A stretch of DNA of 64,000 bases. Source: Hepsetus odoe. Lineage: Eukaryota > Chordata > Actinopteri > Characiformes > Hepsetidae. The position numbers were made by a program, and so were the translations under genes. The notes beneath the pieces are model-generated. The model saw only the letters and a program-made list of their open reading frames with translations. It was not told where the DNA came from and made no database searches. Positions 23,930 to 36,169 of this stretch are shown piece after piece (the stretch's first letter is position 1; each line of letters starts with the position of its first letter). The stretch lies in the NCBI GenBank assembly GCA_017165825.1, contig CM029369.1, positions 19,973,811 through 20,037,810 on the forward strand. The letters run 5' to 3'.

Positions 23930-24175
23930 TGCAATAAGAAGCAATTATGGTATAGGTGAAGGAGCTTCCTGGAGCAGAATCATGATATGGGGCTGCTTCT
24001 CTTTCGTATTGATTACCTTTGACAAAGAAACAGAAATGGAATGGAGTTCATGGGTGATACAATAAAGCTGAAGTCAAGCTCATTGACCAAAAATGGGCAA
24101 GATGGGTTTTCCAAATAACAAATCCAAATACACATCCAAAATATCTCAAAACTGGTTCTTAAAAATTGGTGCTTT
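23930..24175 (+). mobile_element. Tc1-like transposase fragment
   Basis: Translation gives ASWSRIMIWGCFSF, matching the LWGCFS block of Tc1 transposases, followed by degraded sequence. Only a few hundred bases survive and no terminal repeats are visible. Confidence 0.45.
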
Positions 24176-24679
24176 AGACTTTAGATTTTTTTAAATCTCT
24201 TGTGAATTCCAAGGACATTTTTTAGAGGATGTTTGATTTTATCAGAGGGACTCCTACAATCTTGGGGAATTTAAGTCCTTTGCAAAAAAAGTACAGGCTA
24301 AAATCGAAAGCTGATACTGTAAATAAACAAGAGTCCTTCTACGTTTTTAATTATAGAAGGACATCAATATAGAAAAATAGTGTTTAATAGTTTTGATGGT
24401 AAGTTCCCAACATAAGCAGTAGCACTATTTTGGTGGCTCAACACATAGCAAACCTTTGAACATAGATAGACTAGAAGACTTCAGTGACAGGAATAGCAAG
24501 TGTGAAGAGCAGGGAACTTCATGGAACTATGAAACATCTGCAGAGTTAAAAAAGTGGCAAGTGTCACTGTGCATGTGTAACCAGTCAGGCATGGACTCTA
24601 AAAGGCCCCTGAGGGTGTGATGTGTCTGTCACCAAGATATTAGCAGCATATACTTTAAATCTTGTAATCTGGATGGATC

Positions 24680-24930
24680 AGACTATAGTATGTCCATCAC
24701 ATTCCAAAGGTACTAAATCAGAGTGAGATCTGGAAAATTCGAAGGGTCGTCAACATTAACTCTTTGTTAATGTTCCTCCAACCACTCCTGCACAATATTT
24801 GCAAGCAATAATGTTTCCTGTCTAAAAGTGGCCACCCCTAAAAGCATCACTCTGTCTCTCCTTGCCTTCCTCCCATTTTGTATCCTGGTGTCATCTCTTT
24901 TCCAAGTAAGTGTGACCAGTAGGCAGCTTC
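24680..24930 (-). mobile_element. Tc1-like transposase fragment (family 1)
   Basis: The plus strand carries the family 1 order: GAGTGAGATCTGGAAAATTC, AACTCTTTGTTAATGTTCCT, then ATCACTCTGTCTCTCCTTGC and TGGTGTCATCTCTTTTCCAA. This parallels the fragments at 6.84 and 61.6 kb and encodes part of a transposase on the minus strand with several indels. Confidence 0.6.
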
Positions 24931-24934
24931 TAAT

Positions 24935-27410
24935 CTTCACTTAGGCTAAAAGTATTGCTTGTCCATTTACATAGGCTCAGTTGAGAGGGGTGTGGTTTTG
25001 CTCTGGTAGGGTTAATTAGCCCCAAATGAGTAATGCTATGAAAAAGAGCACCTACATGTCTAGATCCCTCTCTCATTCTCCCCTTCTCTCCCTTTGCTGC
25101 AGATCTGTGGTTCATACTTCTGCAAGCTGCTTCAGCTTGACTCAGGCAATTGCACATTTATGGATGAGTCCTTTAGGTTATGAGCGAGCCGGCTGAGGTA
25201 ATTGTGAGACATATGCCTAATTAGGTAATTGTAGGCTGGTGTATTCAGCTGTCCGGAGGAATATCCAGATGAGAGAGTGCTTCGTATATACTAACTGCTT
25301 TCCATTGTCTGCTGCTGTTTAGCCTGTAGTTTTGTTTTGCCTCAAGCTTTGTTTTGCCTCATGTGTTTTACTTTCTTTGTTTACTATGTTTTTTGAAATG
25401 CCTAGCCTTGATCCGAGACAAGTGTCTTGCGTTCACTTTTGAATACACTAAGACTACAGTTAGGTTTAGTTGTTGAGGAACAGCATTCATGTGGCATACT
25501 TACTAAAATTACAATCTGCGATAATCTGTTTGCAGTTTTCACTTACCTGTAATGGTAGTCTGTAATTGAGACTTTTATGTACATCTTTTTTTTTTTTTTT
25601 TTTATCACAGTACAGATAAGCGATTTTTTTAGAGTCCTGTTGGGTCAGATTGGTGGCTGATTGAGCTGGCAGAGGTTCTGACCATTTTTGAGCTTCGTTG
25701 TTCCTACCTTTAAGCCCATCCTAATTGGTTTTGCTGGGTTCATTTACACTGAATGCACTTTGTCTTGCAGTGTGTGAGCTGCATGAGCATCTTCTAATAA
25801 GCCTATTAGTTTCCTCCAAAAGCCAATGACCCACTTCCCCATACTGGTGCTTTTTGGTGATGGAATCTCCGTTTTAGCTATTTTTGTATACTGTTGGAGA
25901 TATTTTAAACCTCCTTTTTACTAGATCATAAATTATGGCCAGTTAAATGTACAGTTGAACTGTACATTGTAATGAAAAAAGCAATTATTCATGTTATCTC
26001 TTAGTGGTAACTAACTTGTAACTAACTATTGTGTGTCAGGCACAATGCATTACACAGCTTCTACAGGCAATGCAACTTTTGTTTTTCAGACCACAGAGTC
26101 AAAGGTGCATAGACTACAAACCAACAGAACAAAAATAAAATAATTAAAATAAAATTAACTTCACTCATGCAGATACTGAGAAGCAATGTTGTTTCTTTGG
26201 TCCAGTGGTACAAGAGCCAAGTTATGAATGCTGAATAGTTTCACAACAAAATAGCTGCAAACACTTTATTTAAATTCAACCAAAAAAAAGATCTGAGATA
26301 AAATGTATTGATTATTCAGTAGCTTAGCAACATCTGCAAACCAAAGTCAGGTTTTTTTTTCCAACCGTTAGCACATCTCTGTTGTAAGAAGATAAAGAGC
26401 TTTGTCCTTCTGAAAACTATGCAATTTAAAATAGGCATCTGCACACAAAAGTAGATGTACTTCTTTCATTCTTTCTTTTACTCAACACTTTTTTCTGATC
26501 AAGTTATTTGCTTTGATTATGCTTTTATGGCAAAGAAATAGAAATTGTTTCACTGCATTACATTACCCTGCATTACACTACATACATGTTTTTTGCAACA
26601 AGTTGATATTGTCCTTGAGCAAGACTGAGGGGGGAGTCCAGGTATCAGCAAAAAATTAAACCTACCTTTATAATGAAAGCAGGCCTAGGGCCTAAGGTAT
26701 TATCCTTTGAGCTAAATTACTAGCAGGTGTACTAGTAGGGTTTACTCCCTGTTTAACCAATTAACCAATAATAATAATTAAATAACTTTATTCATAAAAT
26801 TTCCTAGACCCATATAAAGTGCCAGATACATACATATTTACCAAAGTTCACTATCTCTGTGGACTGTGAAGTTTTTGCAGTGCCTGCTGCTGGAGCACTG
26901 CAGAGTGCGCTGCTCTCCGCAGTGCAGAAAGAGATTCAGGGACTGCCCAGTGATGTACACTTACTCAGCACCAGCAGAAGTGGTCCAGAACATTTCCTTG
27001 GAGAGATTCCTCTGACCTTGCAATCAGAGCTGTTTCTGAGGAGATGGCGTGGGACCTCTCCTCTTAGAGGAAGCTGATTTCTGCCCCATTTGTTTTGCTG
27101 TTTTGTAATGTCAAACTACACAGCAGAAGAGCAAATATGCTTTCAGTAAAGATTTGGTCTTTAGTGCCCAACCTTGGTCATGGAAACAAAAAATCCACAA
27201 CAACAGAACCTGAAACAAACAAGAAAATCTGAGGACTAAATAAAAGACAAAGATTACAATATACAGAGCAAAACACAGTAAACTGCACATACACCAGGCA
27301 CATATAATATACACAAAACAAGGAATAGCTGAGACAAATTATGCATGTGTGGAACCATTAGTGAAGAGCAGAAGAAGGAGATGCATCAAGAGGGCAGAGC
27401 AAGAAGCAAC
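24935..27410. other. Non-coding DNA, nothing firm
   Basis: A T run lies at 25587-25603. The patch at 26,860-27,070 is GC-richer with a 72-codon open frame but no recognisable protein. No transposon signature was identified. Confidence 0.45.
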
Positions 27411-27411
27411 T

Positions 27412-27488
27412 TCTCCTTCTTCTTCTTCTTCTTCTTTTTTGGCTGCTCGTGTTTAAGGGTCGCCACAGCGGATCATCTTTTTCCAGCA
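27412..27488 (-). mobile_element. RTE-like LINE 3' terminus
   Basis: On the minus strand it reads WKKMIRCGDP and stop, then a GA-rich tail (AAGAAGAAG repeats). This is the normal C-terminus and 3' end of the family that dominates the window, and a severely 5'-truncated copy. Confidence 0.75.
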
Positions 27489-27489
27489 G

Positions 27490-28372
27490 AGTAGGAAGGA
27501 ACAATGGAGCCAAAACAATGTGATAGGAAAAAAAGACTGAAAAGAGACGAAGGGATGCATACAAGATACATTCGAAAAATAACTATGGCTTGGAGAAACA
27601 AGTGTTAAAGGAAATCAAGACTAAGAGTGGAAAGACAGGTATGCTTCACAATATCGCACGTTTTATATTATGCAGAACACTGATAAAGAAAATCTGATAA
27701 AGAAAAAATGCGAAAAGTGAGTTTAGCATTCTGGAAAATAAAACATGAATTATCAACTGCCCATAACAATTGCACAGGAAATACATATTTGTTTTTCCTC
27801 TCATGGACTCATGATTCAGCATAAACAATTGTGCATTACTGTGTTTTCCATAGAGGGTATATACTCAGCATAAGCTCATTACCTAACTGAGATACAATGC
27901 TGTAAAACAATAAATTAGGGAACCTCGGGATCCTTAAGCTGACTTCAGCTGACCACATTCTCAGTGTACCTGGCATTTCTAATTATTTTTATAGTATGTG
28001 CTCTAGACCTGCACGGTGAAATCCAAATCTCTTAAAGTGGAGAATGTTGTGTCAGATTAAAACTGCTTTATCCATCTTTTTCTTACTGCAAGCAAAATCT
28101 AAACAAGCTATCAATAAAACACAAGAATCTCACTCTTGTTCTGATTTGGTTTCCTGGCACTCTATTTGGAATGATTTGTTTGGGCCAAACTCTTTACAGT
28201 GCAGTGACACTGGGGCAGTCTAGTGTGAGCAACCGCTGTGTGAGTGACTAAGAGGAAAGTGGTCCTCAGTAAAAAGATTTGAGCTGGGGTGCAGCATTTT
28301 GGGCAACAAAGAGTTCAGTTCTGGCAGATAGATCTTAAGCCAACTGAGACTTGCTGGTAGAAAAGACCAGTG
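27490..28372. other. Non-coding DNA, nothing recognised
   Basis: AT-rich unique-looking sequence. Confidence 0.45.
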
Positions 28373-28375
28373 AGG

Positions 28376-28550
28376 CTGCCCTAAGGATGCCTGGGATTTT
28401 TCCACTCTTTCAAGTGCTACTGATCCATGGATCAGTTGCCTTTGGACCCATGGATCCATGGATCTGTATCTTCTCTGTGTGTTTGCATTCTTATGATTCC
28501 TGTCTAAGCAGTGTCCAAAGTACTTGATGCATGTGGAGGTCTACATGAAC
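28376..28550 (+). repeat. Diverged dispersed repeat, copy 1
   Basis: Shares an ordered set of blocks with 29716-29865: AAGGATGC, CTGATCCATGGAT, GTGTTTGCATTC and a GCATGT...GTCTAC block. It also holds three ATCCATGGAT palindromes (one at 28425, two near 28448-28463). Family unknown. Confidence 0.6.
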
Positions 28551-28559
28551 ACACATTTT

Positions 28560-29712
28560 CTGAGGAGTGTATAGATTGGAGGAGATACACAGCTTTTTAT
28601 GGGCAAAAAAAATCAGGATTTCCCAACAGTTACACTTAAAATACAAAAAGGGTAAACTCATCATTTAGAACTTACTTAAGGTCAACTAAGCAGAATTTAT
28701 TAATATTAATAATATATATGCCATATGTATTGTTTATGTAATGTAGCAATTGTAATTTTATAATACATACATCACCCCTTTATAAACATAATTATTCATT
28801 TATTGTTCAGGTAACAAGTGCTAATGTGTATCAATGTGTTTATCAAAATTGAGCTTTAAAGTAATTATATTATAAGTTTGAAGGATTTCTTCCTGATCAG
28901 CAATTAAGCTTAGTTCTGGGCTGCACAGAAAAACCTGGGCTATACAAAAAATGCAGTGATTAGTCACTGTTCTAGCCTTGAATTTAGAAGGAACACTGGA
29001 TAAGTAGGTTTATTTAATCGTTTGGACATATAAACTGGATTTTAAAAAATCATATAAGATTTACTGAAACATCAGCCCAAAAGCAGGCAGAGAAAATGTG
29101 CTGACTGTGCTTTTTGGGGTCATTGCCCTGTGCCTGTTTTGATTGACAGCTCTTTGGTGAGCAGGCCACAGCATCTGTGGGCTGCAACAGTGCTAATAAG
29201 AGAGGAGAGCATCTGCATACTTACACAGGGAACAGCAAAGCAGAGCTGTCCTCTCTACTTACTGTCAACCCTCTCATGAACCTAGACCAATTCATCACCA
29301 TTCACAGCCACATAGACCAACACATTCAGCCACCAGTGTAGTTCACTCTATGCTGCAGCAAGAAATTATTTCTCCACTGAAGTCAACAAGAAGTCCTTTA
29401 AAGTTAAAGTATACTTAAGATATATCATTAGAGTTAGGTTTTCAGCTTGGACCATAAACATCATAATATTGTCAAAAACAAGGAGAAAAGTGTATTTCTG
29501 CCAGTGTATTTCTGCCATTTAAATCGGTGAACAGTGCTAGCAACATGACACACAAATATTTGTGGCTACTGTAGATTAAGCTTGGACATATGGAGCTTGT
29601 TAAAGATGTTCCATTTTTTATTTGAAACTTTATTTTTATTTTATCTTCATTTTTTTATGAATACTTACAATTTCTTGAGTCTACATAACCGCTGGTAGTA
29701 AAGATCAGCAGT
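28560..29712. other. Non-coding DNA between two related repeats
   Basis: AT-rich; no exon or transposon recognised. Confidence 0.45.
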
Positions 29713-29715
29713 GCT

Positions 29716-29865
29716 GCCCAGAGGATGCATTGGATCTTTCCAGTGTTCAAAGGACAACTGATCCATGGATTTTTGGCCTGTAGCTTCTGAGTGTTTGCAT
29801 TCCTTTGAATTTTTTCTGACTCCTGTGGCTAAGTTCCTTGCATGTCCATGTGCATGTCTACAAGA
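29716..29865 (+). repeat. Diverged dispersed repeat, copy 2
   Basis: Same ordered blocks as 28376-28550 with one ATCCATGGAT palindrome. The similarity may continue to about 30020 (GATGGAGAAGATATACAGCC versus GGAGGAGATACACAG near 28580). Confidence 0.6.
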
Positions 29866-29869
29866 ATTG

Positions 29870-30725
29870 GTTACAATTCTATGATGTGTAAACCTTTAAA
29901 GTTATCTCATGTGAGAAAAAAACATTATTTTCGTGTATATCTTCTTGATGCTAACAAAAAGAACTGCATTTATACTTTGAGTGAAATAGCCCTGAATGAT
30001 GGAGAAGATATACAGCCTTTATTCTAGCAGTATGTTAGCAGATTACTGGCACATAGACATGCAGCTATTTAGCCTCTGAGAGAAATGTACAGATGTACAA
30101 ATGACAAATCCCAGGGTTGTAAAAGGCCAAAAGTGACAATTTTGCTCCCAAAAAAAAAGAAATCAAAACTGTTTGGTTCCTATGTCACTCCCTGCTTATG
30201 TTTATGGTTAGTCTGACATAGTGATGTGAAAATCAGTGGTTAAATGTTTTATAAATGGGAAAGCTCACTTTAGTTTATCTGTCTTAAGAAAAAAAGAAAA
30301 ATAACCCAGAAATCGTAAATAAGTCCCAGAAATCATAATGTAATCATATCTGTAGACCTATGGGACCTTGAAGCTTCCTCTTTGACACTGATATGCTAGT
30401 TCTTTCAAACTGGATTGGTAGCAATGGGTAAAACCTGAAATGAAAAAGTTAACAGATGCCTTTTACAATGGCATCACAGATCTGCATTTGATCACAAAAT
30501 GAAAGTGCCCCAGAAGAGGCACTGAAATGGAAAAGAGATCTAATTTCTACTGGATGCAAGCCATATGACGGATAGTGTTGCCATGGTTTCCCGAAGCCAC
30601 TTTTCTGGTGAATCCCCAAACTCTGGTAATTACATATCCATCTGTCCTTCCTCACATCCACCATTCATCATCATCATCCCAGCAATTCAGTTAGCTCCTG
30701 ATGCATTAAGAGCATGCTCATGTAA
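29870..30725. other. Non-coding DNA, nothing recognised
   Basis: No gene or transposon signature. Confidence 0.45.
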
Positions 30726-30726
30726 T

Positions 30727-30729
<3 letters not shown>

Positions 30730-30780
<51 letters not shown>
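30730..30780. repeat. (GA)n microsatellite
   Basis: About 25 GA units. Confidence 0.97.
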
Positions 30781-30783
<3 letters not shown>

Positions 30784-30784
30784 G

Positions 30785-33115
30785 AGCGCCCCTGCGCTCT
30801 AACTGCATTTGACAAGGTTAATTCCTCAAACTTACTTGTGTCTGTCGCTGAAAGCACAAAGCATTCTCAGGCATTTGACTTGCTCTTGCCATCTTTCTCT
30901 TCATACTCTAAATCTAGAAATGGAGGCCCTTGTTTCCACTCACTGAACACTCTTCAGAAGAGTTGATGAGCCTTTACATTATGTGTTGAGTTTCTCATAA
31001 CATTCAAGGACACGCACACAATTTCTTTACAAAAAATGATCTTTTAAGGTTCTTAATGGAGCCAAAAAAGTTTCTGTGGTGGAACAAAATGGGTCATTTC
31101 AGTTTAAAGTCTTAATCATAAGCGCAGCAATTATTGCACTCATCAGGAACCACAGGTGCCCCACTACCATTGACTTTCATCAAGGATCATGAAAGTAAAC
31201 GTGCCTCTAGAGAATATGAAAAGAAATAACGTTTTTAAATGTATTCAGTTGTTGAACATGAATTAAAAGGTGATCAACAGAACTTTCATCTTTAAGTTTA
31301 CTTTATATGGCAAGGATTCTGTTAAAGACTTCCTAATTCGGTGCTCATACTGCACTAAACAGCAAATTAAGGTTCTTTTCACATTCATGCTCAAATTGTA
31401 AGCACTGTCATTACATTACAGATTACAGAGGTTCAATTTTATTCAAATTGTGCATACTTAATATACAGTATTAGCCTTATACAAATACATATCATAATAT
31501 TAATATCATATAAAATCAGTTGTCACTCAATAGACTATAACTAAGCAATTAAGTTGTTAATAAACTACTGACATAAGTTGATCAACACTATTGGTGTTAG
31601 ATCTAGGGCTAGTTTAGGACTCGTCCTTGAATTTAAAGCTGGACTTAGGTTTAGGTTTGGTTTAAGATTTAACAAACCTAAATGAAATTCACCTTTTAGC
31701 TGATTGCTGGCACTAGGCATGGTGACCAAACGTTCATATTCAGTGCATATTCAATTCCAGCATTCTAATGGCAGGCCTTTTCTATGAGGGTTACACAATT
31801 CTAAAATATGAGGGGATCCCTTTCCACTTTCCCTCTTCATTCATCCTATCCAGCACAATAGCTCTTTAAACATCTCTTCCTGAAACTTACAGTGCTTTTT
31901 GTTTTCAAGAAGCAATAGTAGTTCATTTGTAGCATCATTTGAAAAAGAAATTCTCAAAGGTATTGGATGGAGGCCCATTACTCCAGAGAGTCCAGTGCTG
32001 GGGCAATGTATACCATTTAAACCAATACTTGAGCTTGGGCTTATGTGTAACTCCTCCAAAGCACCCAACTCCCTTGACATTGTTTTTCTAAGAATATTAT
32101 ACAAGCTCTCTCTGTCTATATAATTATTTATAATATAATATATAAATATATAATATATAATAATGTCTATAGATATTTAGACATATAGTGTAGTTTAGCT
32201 GAATCTTAAAGACAACTTGTGTGTCTACAATGCATATGAAGCGCATTCCAAATTTAAAGTGTTGCTATGCATGAGTTCATGTAGCTGATGTGTACAAAGC
32301 AGTTAGCAGTGAATCCATACTGCTGATGATGTTGCTTGAGTACTGATTGGGGTGTGTGTAAAGCTCCGTACCGGCCTGTGCAGTAAACAGCTTTCATGAT
32401 CACAGTGCTTTTCCTTCAGGCTTTACTGAAGAGACTAATCACAGGTTCCTGCCAGCGCAGCATGATCGCTTGCTTTCATCCCGCCTGCTGTGAGCTCACA
32501 GCTAAAGTAGCACCAAGATCCATTCCCCCCACACACCACTGCCAGTTGTTGTTCTTTTTAACATCTTAAAAGTACAATATGCTTGCCTTTAGCTTCTAAA
32601 CTGCAAATGACTGAGTCACTTCTGGTCACATGGCAGCTACCCTTTCTAGGTGAGGGTATCGTCAGTATTTGGAAAAAAGAAATTCCCTCTTCAAAATGTT
32701 ACTGAATGAATCTTGGCTTGGGTGTAGGAATCTTGGCTTGGGTGTATATAGATAATTAATGAAATACAGTTATTTACAGTAAAGATTCTTTAAATAGACA
32801 ACCATTGAAAGGTTCTTTAAAGCAGCATTCTTCAACCCTGGTTCAGGAGACTAGTGCTCTGCAGATCTTCTTATAAACCCTGCTGTCTCATTCAACTCAT
32901 AGGGGAGGTATTTAAGGGTGCTAAAATGTAAGTAGCATACAGATGGAGGCATTATCATTTGCAAAAGCAAACCTATGGGGACTTCATCCTCTCTTTTGGC
33001 ACCCCTTCCAATCATTCCTAATCATTCCTTACTGACCTTAAGCGGTACTAAAAAATGCAGTGCAGTGGAACTCACTGCTTTTGGAAACCAGTTATATTTA
33101 ATTTGTTATATTGGT
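30785..33115. other. Non-coding DNA with minor repeats
   Basis: Holds a hairpin-like GGTTCTTAATGGAGCC repeat near 31048, an AT-only stretch at 32120-32165, and a perfect 20-bp tandem duplication at 32708-32747. No gene recognised. Confidence 0.5.
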
Positions 33116-33119
33116 TGGA

Positions 33120-33370
33120 GATGGTGGTGTTGATGAAGAGATGGCAGCAGGAATGTGTTAGTTCAGACGTGTACAGAGGAGAAATGAAGAGTATATTAGG
33201 AGAAGTACGTTGAGGACGGAGCAACCAGCAAAGAGGAAAAGAGGAAGGAAAAAGAGGATAATTATAGATGGTGAGAGAGGACATGCAGGTGGTCGGTTTG
33301 AAAAAGGAAGATGCAGAGGACAGGAAGTTCTGCTGTGATGATCCCTAAATGGAGCAGCCAAAAGAAAAGG
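33120..33370 (+). mobile_element. RTE-like LINE 3' fragment
   Basis: Matches the C-terminal block of the longer copy at about 14240-14400 (RRGRPKRRF-type region, altered by indels) and continues through AGGAAGATGCAGAGGACAGG to the natural 3' end (ATCCCTAAATGGAGCAGCCA). It is 5'-truncated. It shows the terminus the 11.58-14.40 kb copy lacks. Confidence 0.75.
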
Positions 33371-33639
33371 AATAGTCATTAATTTGTGTCATTAAAATAA
33401 AATCCTTTTTAAGAACATTACTTTAGCATCTTCAAATATAAGTAATTAATTTTTTGAAACAAAGAAGATATGCAGACATACCAGGACTGGGATTATTGCT
33501 TTCTCCTGTCAAGGAGAGTCATGAGCCAGTATTTCAGCAATACAAATACTTCTTGTCACTATAAAATATTCAAAGGAATCAGGTTACTTATTCTTTAGGT
33601 TAAAGCAGCAAATATTTTTACAGGGCAGGACTGCAATGG

Positions 33640-33910
33640 TTGGTGGCAGTCATTTCCCATTGTTCCTTCCTGTGTGCATTTTGCAAGTTCTCCTTGGTTT
33701 GTGCAAGGAGCTCACATTGCCCCCCACAGTCCAAAGACAGATTAGTCAAATGAATTGGAGATGCTAAATTGCCCCATAGGTGTTAGTGTGCATTTGTGCC
33801 TGGCCTGCAATTGACTGGCAGTCTGTCCAGGGGGTTTCTCTGCCTTTCACCCTTTTGGCACTGGGATAGGCTCCAGCAACGCTACCTTGTATAAGCAGCT
33901 TGATAAATGA
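33640..33910 (+). repeat. Teleost dispersed repeat (CTGTCCAGG type)
   Basis: Ordered blocks: GTGTGCATTTTGCAAGTTCT, AATTGGAGATGCTAAATTGC, GACTGGCAGTCTGTCCAGGG and CTGGGATAGGCTCCAGCAAC. It is a longer copy of the repeat at 9.95 kb. Confidence 0.7.
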
Positions 33911-33914
33911 ATGA

Positions 33915-34868
33915 AGAAATATTTTTATTACAGAACTCAAAAGTGTGTGCGCCATATATTTCTACATTCCCCTCTGACCCTTTAAAGAAATGCTTGGGAA
34001 GAGACATAAAATACTGCTCAACAGATCTGTCCTTGTCCTTATGTGATTTCTCAGTGTGAAGAAAAACAAGAGACAGACTTAATGGCCCACAGAAGGACCC
34101 CTTTGTGAAACCATTTAGATATGAGTACGCTATTGCTCCTAGCAGACTGAGAATCTTCATAGATTACAAATCATGCATGACTTTGGCTTGCAGATCTAAA
34201 GATGTTTCTAAAACCTGGACTGGCAATTCTCTGAATGAAAGCTGCAGAACTCTGGATGAACAATCTTCACATTAACTTCTTGAAGCCTGGCCTCGTGCCT
34301 TATTTACAAGAACTTAACTCAGCACAGCTGCATTATTGCAACACCAGCGCAGTTTGCATAGGATGTAAGACGAATTCAACACATTAAATTAAAGTTATAA
34401 TCATAAACGCAAAGCCATTGCAATGGTTCCCAGCTTTTTGAGGAGAAGTGTAACATGGAGGTCATAATGATGGATGTATGGTTTTTTGTTTTCATTTCAT
34501 TTCATTTCAGTTCTACAACAATAATGGTGGCAATTAATTTACTTTTTCCTTATCTTTTAAGATCATATCATACAGTAAGGTTTTCCATTCTCATAGTTCA
34601 GCTGTGAGAGTCTGACAATGACAATGAAAACTGAAATCCATTCAGAGGTGGTGCAGGGTGTTCAAAAAGATTCTCATTCTTTCTTTACTGCCTTTATTAC
34701 TTGCCCATCTGAACCATAATGCCTACAGAATTGTGCAGCTGCTGAGTAACAGAAAGGCTTCAATTATAACTTTGGTTTTGTTTTTTTGTTGTTGCTTTTT
34801 TGCAAACACCAATGAGTGGGCAATATTTGGGTGGTAGGTCATTCTCAGCACAGCAGTGACAGCGATTA
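33915..34868. other. Non-coding DNA, nothing recognised
   Basis: AT-rich; no gene or transposon signature. Confidence 0.45.

Positions 34869-34870
<2 letters not shown>

Positions 34871-34953
<83 letters not shown>
34871..34953. repeat. (GT)n microsatellite
   Basis: About 41 uninterrupted GT units, the longest pure dinucleotide run in the window apart from the chromosome-edge TA tract. Confidence 0.97.
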
Positions 34954-34954
<1 letters not shown>

Positions 34955-34956
<2 letters not shown>

Positions 34957-35640
34957 TAACAGCTCAGTGGCATTGCTGAGCTGAGAATAGGCTCCCAACC
35001 ACAATAAAACTGTGCAGCAGAGAAACAGTACCTTTATCTGCAATGTTGGGATGTTTATAAATACACAGTGTGTATTTATAAGATTTTTAGAAATACACAG
35101 TGTTTAAAACTGTTATAAACTCATGTTATGTTTCATTTCTTTCATCAGTTTCATGATTTTCAAAAGTCCCAATGAAAAGCATTCAAAATCAGCACAAGTG
35201 CAAAAACACAAGTATCATCTTGTGCTGGTTTTGGGCACTAAAAGCACACGGGGGAATAAAGTGGTAAGAATTTATGCCCATACATGTTATCAAGTCTCTA
35301 ATTGGCACTTGGGCAATGATTGAACCTTCTTCCCACCGATTCACTGCTGAGTCTTTTACTTAAAGTTATGTAACCTACATTAAACAGTCCATCTTTTCAT
35401 TCATCCAGAACAAGATAAAACTTGTGACCTAAAACACCATGAAAAGTACAAACAGTACAAATATTGCAACCATGATATTGCACAACATTGTGCTGCCTGA
35501 ACAAAACACTTTAGTGAGCATTTTTAACTGCTTCTGAAGAACAACATTCACCCAATCACAGTTGAAGAAATCATTCAGCATTATCATTCAGGTGAGAGTA
35601 TCATTCATAGAGAGTGATGATTGGTGCAAACTTTAATGGA
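34955..35640. other. Non-coding DNA with one perfect palindrome
   Basis: A 25-bp perfect palindrome (12-base arms, one-base centre) lies at 35056-35080, beginning TATAAATACACA. Nothing else recognised. Confidence 0.5.
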
Positions 35641-35644
35641 CAAG

Positions 35645-35822
35645 GAACAGAGGTGAAGAGGAGGTGGTGGGTAGCTATGGCAGGAAGGAAAGGAATGCTG
35701 AAGGTCAGATAGTTGTAGATTTGCTAAAATGATGGAAAAGGCTGTATTAACTACTCATTTTAAGAAGAGGGAGGAGCGCAGGGTGACATACAAGAGTGGA
35801 GGAAGATGCACACAGGTGGATT
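35645..35822 (+). mobile_element. RTE-like LINE internal endonuclease fragment
   Basis: Translates with frameshifts to NRGEEEVVGSYGRKERNAEG, then KKREERR-like and SGGRCTQVD-like residues, corresponding to 12260-12435 of the long copy. Neither the 5' leader nor the 3' end is present. Internal-only fragments are unusual for LINEs, which normally keep their 3' end. Confidence 0.72.
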
Positions 35823-35924
35823 AACAATACAATAAGAATGCTAAATTCCATTAGCAACCTTTATGATTTCCTGTCTTATCTTGTATGTTCCTTTTCCTGC
35901 ACTGAATTTTTACTCAGTACATAG

Positions 35925-36165
35925 TCTATCCATCCATTATCATGAGTGCTCATACCAGTCGGGTTGCCGGGGTTGTTGGAGCCCAATAAAGTGCCTACAG
36001 GAAAATACCAGGACAGGTCTCCAGTCCAGCACAGAGCAAATACAGACAAACATTTACACACACAGTCAGACTACAGGACAATTTAGAATCCCAAATTTGT
36101 GTGCATATCTTTAGACTCTGGGTGGAAACCTGAGCGCCCAGAAGAATCCCACATAGACGTGAGGA
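35925..36165 (-). repeat. Teleost dispersed repeat (CTGTCCAGG type)
   Basis: Reverse orientation relative to the 33.6 kb copy. The plus strand shows CAGGACAGGTCTCCAGTCCA and CAGGACAATTTAGAATCCCA, then GCATATCTTTAGACTCTGGG. Confidence 0.65.
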
Positions 36166-36169
36166 GTAC

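Noticed and set aside
30565..30966. 133-codon frame through a (GA)n tract
   Set aside because: Held open by the microsatellite, with no recognisable flanking protein.
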